Position numbers and translations under genes: made by a program. From assembly GCA_030512295.1 (NCBI GenBank), contig JAULSR010000002.1, forward strand, positions 5,890,001-5,954,000: 64,000 nucleotides of DNA, read 5' to 3'. Within the stretch, counting starts at the first letter, position 1. Each line of letters starts with the position of its first letter. The stretch comes from Bombardia bombarda (taxonomy: Eukaryota > Ascomycota > Sordariomycetes > Sordariales > Lasiosphaeriaceae). Shown piece after piece: positions 33,790 to 44,932 of the stretch. Under the pieces are notes generated by a model that ran no database searches, was not told the origin of the DNA, and worked only from the letters and a program-made list of their open reading frames with translations.

Positions 33790-35304
33790 ATTGTCGCTGG
33801 GTGAGTATCTTGCCTCGATAGGGGTTATTGGTGGTTTATCGTCAGATTTGATAGTTGTGAATGGTATTTTCGCAAGCTAGGTGTGGTTGACGATAGATTT
33901 GTAGGTGATAGGTTGAAGGATGTGTGTTTGAAAGGGGAGATGATGATATAGGTGTGAGGTGTGAGGTTGGAGATTAGGCAGGCAAAGTTTGGTCACACGC
34001 CTGGTAATGGACAAAGAAAAGCTTTCTAAGGGGGGGTGTTCAAGATAAAGCTAGGTCAGGTCGGCTGCGATCTCGACGACGCGAGGAAGGAGTCGATATA
34101 TAGCATTTATCTGCCGATATGCTATCCAATGGTAACACAGAAAAGAGGAAGAGGAGAACAGCTAGCTAGCAAGTAGGAAGGCACAGACTGGCTGTGGGAG
34201 AGGGGTCAAGGTTGGGGGAAGGAGATAATGTGATGGATTCTGACTACATAGCCAAAGGTATCTATCTGCCCTAGTGCTGTTCTCGCTGGTTCCATCATTT
34301 CTTCATCCCATCTTTTCTTGCGTGCTCCTTCCCCTCCAACGCACCGTTCTCGTCACAGTCACTAGGTCGATCTCGACCGACCTCAACTCCTGACTTCTTC
34401 TCAGCAACCAACACACACCTACCTTACCTATCTTCTGCTAGTCAGCAAAAGAAAAAAAAAGTCAAAGAAGGTTGCGAAGGGAAAGTTGCCCTCGAGGGTG
34501 GCTGTGCACTCGCACCAAAAGTGCGTCGTCAATGGTCCAAGCCAACACAGCACATGCGATCATGGCTCAATCAGAGTTGCTTACTTGACGTCATGCGGGG
34601 GAGCATTTCCTGCAAGTGATCGGGGTGGGTGATTGGGAAACACATCCACCACCAACCAACCAACCCCATCCATCTTTTGAATTTTGTCAAGCTGGGAGTG
34701 ACCTGGAGTTTATGTGGGCATCTCATGCTGAACACAAGTCGCTGGTGGTCCAGGCTAGAGGTGGTGGTCAAGGGGGGCAACGGCAACCACCAAACAAAGA
34801 AAAGTGACGCCCGATTAGGTATTCCGTATTGTGGCTATGCCGTCTGGGCGGGAGGGCGAAGGGGGGTTGATAGCTAAGGTAAAGGGGGCCAAAAGGTTTT
34901 TCTGGCATCCAATTGCCATTGCATATCGCCCCCTTCCCCTCCGATCATGCACGCAGAAGCAGCTATCCGTATCCCCGGGGCAACCAGCGGGAATCGTAAT
35001 CGTCGAACAGAAAAAGAAGATGATCATCAACCTTCCCTTGATATGTGAGATATTTGCTCGTAATTCCAAGCCAACTTGGCAGGGTAGTTACCCGGGAACA
35101 AGTGTCTTGGCGCATAATGTGATTGTTTAGAAAGGGGGTGGAAAGAGGCAAGAAGCGCTGAGTATCAAGAGAGCTAGACTAGTGTGTTGCTTGTTTCGCC
35201 CTTTACATTGGATGCTCGCCAAAAGGCCAAGCTAGAGACGGGTTGGAAAACTTTAATGCCTACATCATCATGCTGAAACACAAATACCATACATAAAAGT
35301 ATGA
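33790..35304. other. Intergenic
   Basis: Promoter side of the small gene. No open frame here resembles a known protein. Confidence 0.5.
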
Positions 35305-35441
35305 AGTCAAAAAGTCTGGCCCCTCACCAATTCTACCACCTATCTATTTGTCCCCAAGCTTGACTTTCATAACTCAAATGGAATAGTTGGAGGTGGGATA
35401 ATGGGAGGTGGTGGTCGCACATGGGGCTAGACTTATTAACT
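35305..35441. mobile_element. Second, short copy of the MITE-like element
   Basis: 137-bp copy with the same terminal inverted repeats (left AGTCAAAAAGTCTGGCCCC; right the reverse complement of AGTTAATAAGTCTAGCCCC) and the same left and right arms as the 15.2 kb element, including GACTTTCATAACTCAAATGG and GGTGGTGGTCGCACATGGGG. It has only one to two 15-bp units and an extra 15 bp or so in the left arm. It lies close to the 3' end of the Egh16-like gene. Confidence 0.75.
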
Positions 35442-35618
35442 AGCACTGTACCTTACCCTCCCGGTAAACAATGACGAAAAAGAAAAACAAGAGTGAGGTA
35501 AGTAAGTATACAGTGAGGCCTCCCGCCTCCCGCATCTCAGGCCAGGGGTCCGAGACCAGCTCAGAGTTGGTGTCTTTTTGTCGATCTGATGATGCCTTTT
35601 CCCCTTTATGCCACCTCT

Positions 35619-36400
35619 TTAGCGCAGGGGAGCAGCAGCAGCAGCAGCAGCACGTCTGGCCCGTCTGGCCGCAGTAGTTGTCGTATTGGTGGCGGGAGCA
35701 GCAGCAGCAGTAGTAGCCATCTGAACAGGAACCACTCCGCCAAAGGGACCTGCACGAGCATCGTTCTGGCACCGCACCAGGCAGACGCTGTCCTGGCCGG
35801 CTACGGTCCCCGTACACGTCTGGCCCTCTGGGATCGCAGCGTTGAGCGGGAAGTCTGTCGCCTCGCCTCCCTGTTTTTCGTCGTGTCGGTTAACAATCTA
35901 TCTTCCTCCTTTTCCTTTCATGCTGACATGCTGAGAGAAGTACATACCCTATTCCTAGAATTACGGCCCGGCGGGGTCTGCGTCACCTGGATGTCGGTCC
36001 AGGTCTGGCCAGTGCCGTCGGCGTTGATCATGCACGTATAAGGGCCGCCGCCGTCCGCGTTCACCTGGTGCAGCGTCATCTGCACCTCGCCGCCCTCCGT
36101 GACCTGTGGAAGCTCTGTCCCCGTCTCGGCCAGGATGGCCTTGGTGCCCGCCTCGAGCTGGTTGTCGCCGCCGCCGAGCGTCTCTCCAAAGGTGTCTGCG
36201 GCGTCGCCCTTGAAGCGGGTGGTGTCCTGCTGGAAGGGGTTGCGGCGAGTGCCGTCGCGGGGGGTGCTGGTGTCAATCCCCAGGGCCATGCCACTGCCCC
36301 CGGCATCGCCGACCGCGCTGACGATGGCTCCGTGGCCTGTGACGAGTTCTGCCGTGGCGATGAAGAGGGCGAGGGAGATGATGGTTTTGATGGATGGCAT
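35619..36400 (-). CDS. Secreted Egh16-like (Gas1/Mas-type) protein
   Basis: Two exons on the minus strand (35948-36400 and 35619-35870), 234 aa in frame. The N-terminus [20 protein letters not shown] ending at TGHG is a signal peptide. The mature protein begins [20 protein letters not shown], like the Egh16/GEgh16 family known from powdery mildew and, as Gas/Mas proteins, from rice-blast appressoria, where they are secreted and infection-stage expressed. Further shared blocks are [20 protein letters not shown] and [20 protein letters not shown] followed by GVVPVQ. Unusual is the C-terminal tail after residue 203 or so: Thr/Ala-rich, then RRARR and a run of seven alanines, encoded by GCT triplet repeats. 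The family name does not show that this organism is a pathogen; saprotrophs also carry members. Confidence 0.85.
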
Positions 36401-38736
36401 TGTGAAGGTAGGTTGTGGGATTTGGGCTGGTGAGAACGATGGAGCCTTGACTTGTCCAGCAAGGAAGAGAATCGAGATATACAGTAAGGGTAAATGACTG
36501 TTGATGGTATGCTTGTTGTTGTTGGTTTGGTCTCTGTTGTGAGCTGATGATGATGGTCGTGTCCGCCCATCTTATAGATTTCCCAACATGATGCAAATGT
36601 GTATTTCCACAACCAAGAGAACCTGAGCTTGAAGCTTCAACCCCCAAGCATCAAGGGTTAACTTGTGTGAGTTAGCCCATAGGGTAGCATTCGCAAGAGT
36701 AACCAAATTCAGTTCTCGTGAGGTTTGCACAGCCCGCCATCAAGTTAGAACTGAGTTTTGGGTCGAAGGCCATGTAGAAAACCACTGATATTGTCCAAAC
36801 ATGCCAAGAAGAGCACACAGTTGAGTTATGTGATATACCCTTGGTATATTCGTGTTGGAGCTGACCGTAGATTAGAACCTTCCTGTGGAACTATTGGCCA
36901 ATGTTCAGCGCATGTTTCTGATCTCAAACAAGCTTTGATGCTAGGAGATCACGGGGATCAGCTATCGAAGATAGCTATGAGTCGAATTAACAGTGACAGG
37001 AGATCCAATAGTGAGAGGTCTTAGTGATTGTGTCAGTGAGTGTAGAAATGTAAGGGGCAGGAAGGCTGTGACGACTCATCAGAAACAGCGTGACAGAGAG
37101 ACGGGATCTCATCCAGCCCAAGTTCCCAGGGATGCCGTGAATCATGAAGCTCTGGTGGTTAGACCGGATCATGAGGTTTCCTTGATCATCAGCTTGATAT
37201 TTTTGCTTTCAACAGACAGGGTCGAAGGCGGGAGAGTGAGTGAGAAAGCAAGTCTATCTCTAACTTGTAATGATTCATCTGATATCTAGGTCTCAGCTTT
37301 CTCAACTTGCTCAGTTTGCGACCAGTACGGAGACCTTCAAGCGCAAAACATAAGTAATCATTGTGGCGCAGAGGGCTCGGAAACACGCATTGGTATCCGG
37401 GATGCACTGGGATGGGGGCGATGTCACGCCTTCTCGTCAACCGTGCTGCGCGACAAACACTTCGAGACCTAGCAAAATGATATTTCTGTTTCCTTTCGAG
37501 CCACTCCAGATAACTTTATACGAGAGAGGGTTGGAAATAGAAGTTCGGACATGTCAACAGTTTAAAGCTGCTCATGATGTTGATCTCTGTTCAGGTTGTC
37601 TCGAGCTTGCGCACTTTGGCATGCTCAGCTTGAGGCTCAATTATCCAAAGATAGGTACTAGGCTTTACCAAATGGTCGCTGCCCACTTGAGTTGGTGACA
37701 TATAAGCATCGTAGTAAGCAAGTGCCCATTCTTTCCTTCTTAATGATCGCCAACCTTATTCAATTGCCGATTGGGCCAATTCTGCAAATCGCATGGATAG
37801 GTACACGAGGCATGAACTTGAAACGTCGAGTTCTCGGATTGGTCTTTTGCCGATCAACATGTTTTAGCTGGTTGCGATGGTCAGGGTTTCGACGGACCAA
37901 TCGCATCTAAGCATTTTATGTTCGATATCAAGAAGACGAGAGACCAATCAACTCGAACGAAACTTGTGTGCCATGAAATTCGGATTGTAGCTGCTCGCGA
38001 CCGGGATGAGAGGCGAAGACAACATCAAACTCGCGAGTGTCAGTCATAGCCCGTCGTATCACCTCTTTGCCCACCACATTTCTGCACATCTTCCCAGGCT
38101 GCTATCGCCAACCATGGTCCTAGCAGTGTTCCAACGGCCAGCTGGTCGACCTTATTTTGGTAATGGCGGGTGTAGATCTGGCCTCCGGTGCAAAAAGTTT
38201 TCTGCGCAGTGAAGACAGAAAGAAGAGAGATTGTGTACAGCGAGTATACGTACCACAAAACAAGAAGAAACAAAACTACCGATCGTCATAGCGGGTGGTA
38301 AGCAGCAAGCGGTACCAGATCCAAAAGCAGATCAACAATGGTTGCCACTCAAGGAGGAGCTTTTTCAGTGACCAGGAGAAAAAGAATAAAACACAAACCA
38401 AAGGAAAAGAAAAGAAGAAAAGGGGGTGGGTGGGATCAGGAGTCGCCGTAGACACGTGAATGATGCTCGCCCCTGGGGTGGAGTATGGAGAAAGGATAGA
38501 CAGGCAGCGCGTGTGGTATGGCTACTACGCCATGAGCATGAGCAGAACTGCATGATGGGGCTCGGAACCAAGATTGAGGCATGTTTGTTTGACATGGACG
38601 TCCGGCGGCCGCCGTCGGGCATACATCATGGCCGGAGAAAAAGAAAAAAAGGAAAGAAAAGAGAGACAACCAACGGTGGGCCAAATTCCTTCATGTTTTG
38701 GTTCGGAGAATGCACGTCGTGGTGGTTGGTGACATG

Positions 38737-38768
<32 letters not shown>

Positions 38769-41700
38769 GGCAGGCAGACGTCTCGTAACAAATGCTGGTC
38801 CGGCAGATGTTAGGTGTCCAGCAGCCCTAGGCCGGTGTTTTGGGATTGGCGCGCGGCGACTGATGATGGCCTCGACGACCACAACGACGACGATGATCAC
38901 GAAGACGACCATGTGGTTGTGGCTTGCTGGTTTTCTGGTTTTGGTCTGAGCGTGCTGCAGCTTCCATGTATGTCCCTTTGATTTCCCTTCCCCGTCTCCC
39001 CGCAAGACTGCTGCTGCCCTGGACGTTGGATAGTGGAGAAGGATGTCGCCCCGGATATCCAGGTACCTTAGAAAGGTAGCGAGGCTCGACCTGGAGGCAA
39101 GCGGCAAGCGGGGGCGCTTGTTAGGTAGCAGCAGCGGCTTTTCCCCCCCCTAGACCCCTGGAAGGCCCTAGAGATGCGAGAGCTGGAGGGTTCCCCGCAT
39201 TCCCGGTATACATCGCAACATAAACCGATCCATCGATCTGCTGTGCCATCAGCTCTTTCTTGGTAGATGCCAGACCTGAAGAGGCAGGTGCTATTGCTGG
39301 TACCTAGGTCAAAGTGTCAAGCTCGACCATGGTGCAGTGAGGTGGACATATGTGTTAGGTAGAGAAACGGAAACAACGACCCTCTACGAATATACTTCGT
39401 ATGGGTTCCTTCCCCGCGTCTCCATCATCCCTGCCACAGCCAGTTAGTCATGTCGTACATGTACCTTTTTTTTTTTGGCATCTGCTGTGAGTGTTCATTT
39501 TCCCCGCACTCCAAATCTCAGATGTGCAGATTTGCATACTGAATGCACAGAACCGCATTGGTCCAGTGGTCAGTCGGTCTTGTGGTGAAGCACGCCCCCC
39601 CCCCCTGTCGCCCAGAACCCCAGGTGTCCCTGAGACCCAAACCGCGACGGGCCGTGAATCCAGATTATACAGGGGAAGAGCAACCGCCGCATTCATCCGT
39701 CCAATAGGCAATCACCATTCCCACCCCAGTTCTCCGCTTCAGGAAACTGCATCTCACTCACGCACTCTCTTTGCTTCTTTCTCGGCTCCCACCGGCCGGC
39801 CGATCGATCCATTCCCCATCGCCATCCCTAGCGCGCCACGACCACCGTTTTCCAACGTCTCCAGCACCCCATAATCCGTTTCCGTTCCTTCCCCCAAGAT
39901 CGACTTGTCCGGTTTTTTGCCCCCAGCCACCACCACACCTACCCTACCAGTCGGATAATTGTCGTTGTAGCATCCCCAACTTGGTGTACGTGTGTGTGTG
40001 CAGGTCAACAGGACGCACGTGCGTGAAGTGCATTATTCATTTATTTTCCTTCACAAGGCCAGCACAGCAAGCTTCTTTCCTGCCATCCATGACGATGGAA
40101 GAGTTGCCAAATCAGAACAGACAGGCGCTGCATGTGCCCATGCATCTTTGCTTGGTTTCCTAATTCAGACACCCAATCTATGCAACATGGACACCAAGTG
40201 AGTGTTGATCGCAGCCAGAATCGGCTCGACACGGCCGGCAACTCGGCACCCTCACCCCCCTCTCCCTTCCTTCTCCTTACTCATCTTCTTCGATGAGTAA
40301 AAGCACATGACTAGATCACTAAGGTAGGATAGAGGCGTGTAATTGTTTATTCGGGCCTGTTATGCAAGGACAGATTAGGGCAGGGCAAGACCCATGATGA
40401 TGTACATGACGGATCCTCGCTGTCGCCGCCGGATATATGAATAACAGCTATACTGTACCAGCCAGCTATCTCACCTCTGAAGAACAACAGTCCAAGAAGA
40501 AATCACCAAGCACGAGACAGACACGTGAAGAAAAAGAAGAAGGGAGTGAACATTGGAATCAGAAGCCCATAGAGGTGGTGGTGATGGTGGAGATTGAGAT
40601 GATCCCTTTCATCAACACCCGCCGCCCCGTAGGTCATTTAATCTTGGCGCTCTGGCGGACCGGCCCTCTTCTCCATGATCCATCATCCCCCACAATTTCC
40701 CCCGCAAAACACTCACGCCTACCCCATACCTACATACCCCATACTTTTTTTTTTTTTTTGCACGAGGTGAAATGTAACCTTGAAACTGACACTGACACTT
40801 GATGCTTTGCTGTCCAGTCATTCCATAGTCGAAAAAGCTTTTGTATGTTATATTGTGGTGGTGGTGGCACTCAGGAACCAGTACCACTTTTGTACGTAAT
40901 GTGGTTCCTCACCTGTCATGTCTATAGTACCCTCCTGTAGGACAGTGTCACCAACGGCAGTTAGTTCAGTAGGCTTGTTTCTACTAGGTCTTTTTAGTAA
41001 CTCGGCCGTATTCTAGGTGGTTACTAAGGTATGATATGATAATGATGGGACACAACCAAGAGGATGGGTTCCACTGGTACCTTTTAGCCACTCACTCACT
41101 CACTTCACCCAACTGCACCACCTGCAAACAAGCCACCATCCGCAAAGCCATGGACGGTCCGGGGCCGTGCGGCGCAGTAGTAAGTGTGTGTGTGTGTGTC
41201 TCCATGCTTTTGTTTGTTTATCCACACACACACTTACACACAGACACATATATACAGGAACATGTATACATGATGGGGTTTCGGCGTCGCCGATTGGTAA
41301 GAAACTGTAACTCATGTGGATATATCAGACAGCTAAGACACTAGACTTAGTACTGCTGCTGCTCCTGCATGTGGATACGGTCTTAGGGAAGTTTGCTAGC
41401 AAGTACCCCTTTTTGTTCTATGCAAGCAGATTGGTTGGCTGGCTTGCTGCTTGCAACAATACAAAAACCTACCTAATGCACCAGCCACAGACACAGACAG
41501 ACATACACATGGAGGCCTAACTAAGGTAGTAGGCAATATACAGCACCTACTATATATCACCTTCTCTCTCTTCTTTTCTTGGTACCGTACCGTCTCATTG
41601 CACTCTGGAATAGATTAAAAGGAAGAGTTCGACAGACCTTCTAGTGCTTCTTTTTCATGTAGTAGCTGACGAGGCCAGTGCGATTGCGGGGAAAGAATGG

Positions 41701-42572
41701 GACATCATGAAAGATAGATGACTAGAGTACGACCGTCTGGGTTGCATGTGTCAAATTGTACGCACATACTAAGGTAGGTAGCTAAAGTGGCACGTACGTA
41801 CATATGTTCATGCGGGCTATGAAAGACTTTTTCTACAAGCCTTCCATCTCGGTTGTTTATTATCTGTCGCTGCGTATCTGGGTACCGAGAGTGACTAAAC
41901 CTCTCTTTTGACCTTTGGATAAATTACTGATGTCCCTACGTTACCTATCATTGCAGCAATACAGTCCTGAATAAAGGCAGGCAGCATGGGTGAACCAAGT
42001 GTGGTTATGTATAAGTTGGTTGGTTCAGGGCCCACGCAGGTAGGTAGCTAGTCAAAATAGGACTCAGCTAAGAAGGCTAGGAAAAAGGATGATAACAAAA
42101 ACCTCAAAGTAATAATAGTCATTTCGGATATTTTCCTTAGATACCTAATTTTGCACACCATTGGTCTAATCCAACTATCCTTCCTTCTACCCATAATCCC
42201 TCTTGTTTCAAAAAAAAAAAAAATGATCATAACCAATATGTTCAAGAAGGGTAAGATAATATACTTGAAAGGAAATGAAACCCTGATATTATATTCCCCC
42301 CTTTTCCGCCTCCCACTGAACCTAAACCCAAACCAGAACTGTGTAGTGTTTTTTTTTGCCCTCGCGTATAAAAAGTTTTCCCCTGGTATATCCATCCATC
42401 CATCAATCCATCCCTTTCGTAAGAGCGCCTGCTTGCTTGCTTTCGTCAAGTAGTCCGTCCGTAAAGTAATCTCCCAAAAACAAACAAACAAACCAAATAA
42501 GCTACACCCCATTGTTCAACCCAAGTAGAATATGTCCAAGAGAAACAATAGAACAAAAAAAAAACAGACAAC
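36401..42572. other. Gene-poor stretch, 6.2 kb
   Basis: I find no frame with credible coding features on either strand. It contains simple repeats: GACA (38737-38769), TG (about 41184-41199) followed by CA (about 41223-41248), long T or A runs (40746-40760, 42211-42223), and an ATCC repeat (about 42391-42412). The left end is the promoter of the Egh16-like gene. It may include untranslated leaders or non-coding transcripts that cannot be seen from sequence alone. Confidence 0.45.
38737..38769 (+). repeat. GACA microsatellite
   Basis: About eight uninterrupted copies of the tetranucleotide GACA, followed by two GGCA variants. Confidence 0.95.
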
Positions 42573-42614
42573 TCAGTGAACATACCCATACCCATCCATC
42601 CCCACCCCCACCCC

Positions 42615-42645
<31 letters not shown>

Positions 42646-42825
42646 TGCGCCTGGCTCATCATCCCATAGTCCATGTGCACCATCCCCTCATGATGTGCAC
42701 CACCAACACCATACTCAGCATCATCCGGCTGTCCCCCCAATACATGCCATCCAGATCCCACAGCCCGCCCTGATCCAAAATCCCCATCATCCCAATCCCC
42801 TCCACCGGCTCCAGCCCAATCGGGC

Positions 42826-44932
42826 TCATATGCAGATCCCCCCCCCGCCACCGCCATCCGCCATGATCATCCCATCCCCCGTAACAGTAATATGCATGCC
42901 CGGGGGGCTCACCGACCGATGCACGGTCTGCTGCGCCTGAATCGCCCGACTGGCCTCATACATGCGCCAGACCACCTCCCTGCTCCTCCGCGCCGCGAGC
43001 GACCACTCCTCCATCGCCTCCAGCAGATCCAGAATCGTCTCGATCTGCTTCAGCCACTCGGGCACCCTCGGGCTGCCCCACTGCCAAAACACAGACACAA
43101 GCGGCACCATGGCCGCCTGATACAGGAACCAGACCGCGTTCCAGCCACTCATCTGGTTGCGCGTCCACTCGCGCGCGATGTCGTCGACCGTCTGCGCGGC
43201 CAGCTCGCGACACGTCTCGATGGCCGCCAGGTCGGCGTCGCAGGCCTGCGTGTGCGGGTTCAGGCCCGAGCTGGCGAGCGAGAGCAGCACGGGCCGGTGC
43301 AGGAGCATGCGCAGGTTCTGGTAGCGCCACTTCATGATGCAGCGCGCCATGTAGAGCGGCTCGGCGCAGGGGTCGGTCGTGCGCAGCAGCCAGGGCAGGC
43401 TGGTGTACCAGTTGACGAGCTGGCCGTCGAGGCTGCAGCGGTCCTCGGTGCGGAGCAAGGGGGAGATGGCGAGCATGTCCTGGATCTGGGTCGCGATCTT
43501 GCAGAACTTGATGTTTTCGATGAGCGGGAGGATGCCGGCGTTGTGGTGCTGCGACGAGTCGCGGCCGGCGTTGACGCCAAAGTCGGGCGGCCGGATGTTG
43601 ATGGCGGGGCCCCAGCGGCCGAAGGACGGGCGGCCCATGGTTGTGGTGGCCCACGTGTCGAGGCAGAAGAGGCTCCACCAGGTGCGGCGCCTGGTCTCGG
43701 CGGCGGCCATGTCGCTGCCTGTCTGTGTGAGGCTCTCGCGGTGCAGGCCGAGCGCGCTGGCCATGCGGATGGCGGCGCCGAGCACGGCGTTGGCCATGTT
43801 TGGGCGGTTGATGTAGTGGAGGTAGTAGCCGCCGATGATGGCGAGGGCCTGCACGATCTCGATGTGGCTGCTGCCAAAGGCGTCCATTGGGAGGTGTTCC
43901 ATGGCGCGGTTGTAGTAGTTGATGTGGTTGTAGTCGTCCGACTTCATTGCTGCGATGCTGCCCATTGCGAACACCATGTTCAGTAGAGCTAGCCAGGGCG
44001 CGTCGAATCTCTGTCCCTCGAGGTAGTCGGCGCGGAATGTGGTCTCGTCCAGCATCGGGATGAAGACGTGAACCCGCTTGAAGTAGGCGTCGATCAGTGT
44101 CTGGCCCTTCCACGACCAGGGGATACGTTGAGGGTCCTTTGGTGCCGCGGACTTTTGTCGAATGACGGGATAGTTGTGTGACATCTCCACGCTGTTCAGC
44201 GGGGTTGCCAGGGAGCTCCTGAGGCCCGGCTGGACCTTGAGCATAACCATCAAGGCCGCCTTGATGGAGGAGGCCCCCAAGTAGGAAGTCTGGCGGTCCA
44301 CGGTGAGGGAGAGCGCGTTGATGTCGTCTGCCTCGGCAGGGATTGGGTCCCTCCCACGCCGCTCCTCATCCCATTCGGTATCGCGGGACGGCATTTGCTC
44401 CAAGAGGTTTTCAGACTTTGACATCATTGTCGGCGAATCCAGGTCGGAAATAGGGGAATGGTTCAGAGGAGGAGATGGCAGCCCACCGACCGAGGTATCT
44501 ATCATGGGCCGATCTCGGTCCAATTGGCCAAGGAGCTCCTGTCTAGAGAGTGGCAGAAGTGATTGTATTTCTTGGTGTGGGTATAGGCGCTTCAGGATTG
44601 ACCGGCATTCTTCGAGAGACTGGGAGAGGGCTTCGAGAGTCTTTCGTGACGGAATCACCCGCTGTCGGTGCTTGTCATAGAAGCACCTCTTAGGAGCACG
44701 ACTGGAAAGACATTGGCCGCACGGCTGCTGACCATCACATCGGCTAGGAAGTCTATGTCAGACAAGGCCCGTCACACACTCATCAAACACCATCGTCAAG
44801 GGACTTACATCTTGCGCCTCTTGCACTCGGCACATGCGTGTGGTGTTGTTATTCTCTTTGCGGTAGCAGATCCACTCGACTTGACGCTGTCTTGTGAATC
44901 TGTCGACTGCTTCCGGGGTGTAACACCTTGAA
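42826..44932 (-). CDS. Zn2Cys6 transcription factor with fungal_trans domain
   Basis: Nuclear Gal4-type activator or repressor. The zinc cluster is CAECKRRKIRCDGQQPCGQC, completed by LSSRAPKRCFY (six Cys, normal spacing), interrupted by intron 44744-44808 between KRRKI and RCDG. A linker/coiled region follows (SRKTLEALSQSLEECRSILK). The middle homology region (fungal_trans) starts at about LIDAYFKRVHVFIPMLDETT and includes GLHRESLTQ and RRRTWWSLFCLDTWATTTMG. The first exon is unresolved: the earliest visible exon begins after the acceptor at 44933, needs a phase-1 donor, and has no in-frame ATG. At the 3' end the frame stops right after a run of nine G (42838-42846 on the plus strand as C). 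In the next frame an 85-codon tail continues (GGGSAYEPDW onwards to 42573). Regulon unknown. Confidence 0.85.

Noticed and set aside
38691..39107. 138-codon minus-strand frame with a run of Val/Ile
   Set aside because: The hydrophobic run comes from an ACGACGACG-type repeat and the C-terminus from the GACA microsatellite (repeated SVCLSVCL), so it is repeat translation and not a membrane protein.
39553..39640. tRNA-like start (GCATTGGTCCAGTGGTC) with an A-box resemblance
   Set aside because: No B box (GGTTCGANNCC) follows and no acceptor or anticodon stem can be folded.
42573..42857. Independent 94-codon minus-strand gene beginning MAVAGGGSAYEPDW
   Set aside because: It starts inside the transcription factor coding region and reads as that protein's tail in a shifted frame; treated as part of the frameshift finding and not as a separate gene.
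42892..43986. 364-codon plus-strand frame across the transcription factor
   Set aside because: Antisense shadow; His/Arg/Ala/Gly-rich with no domain, while the minus strand has a clear fungal_trans domain.
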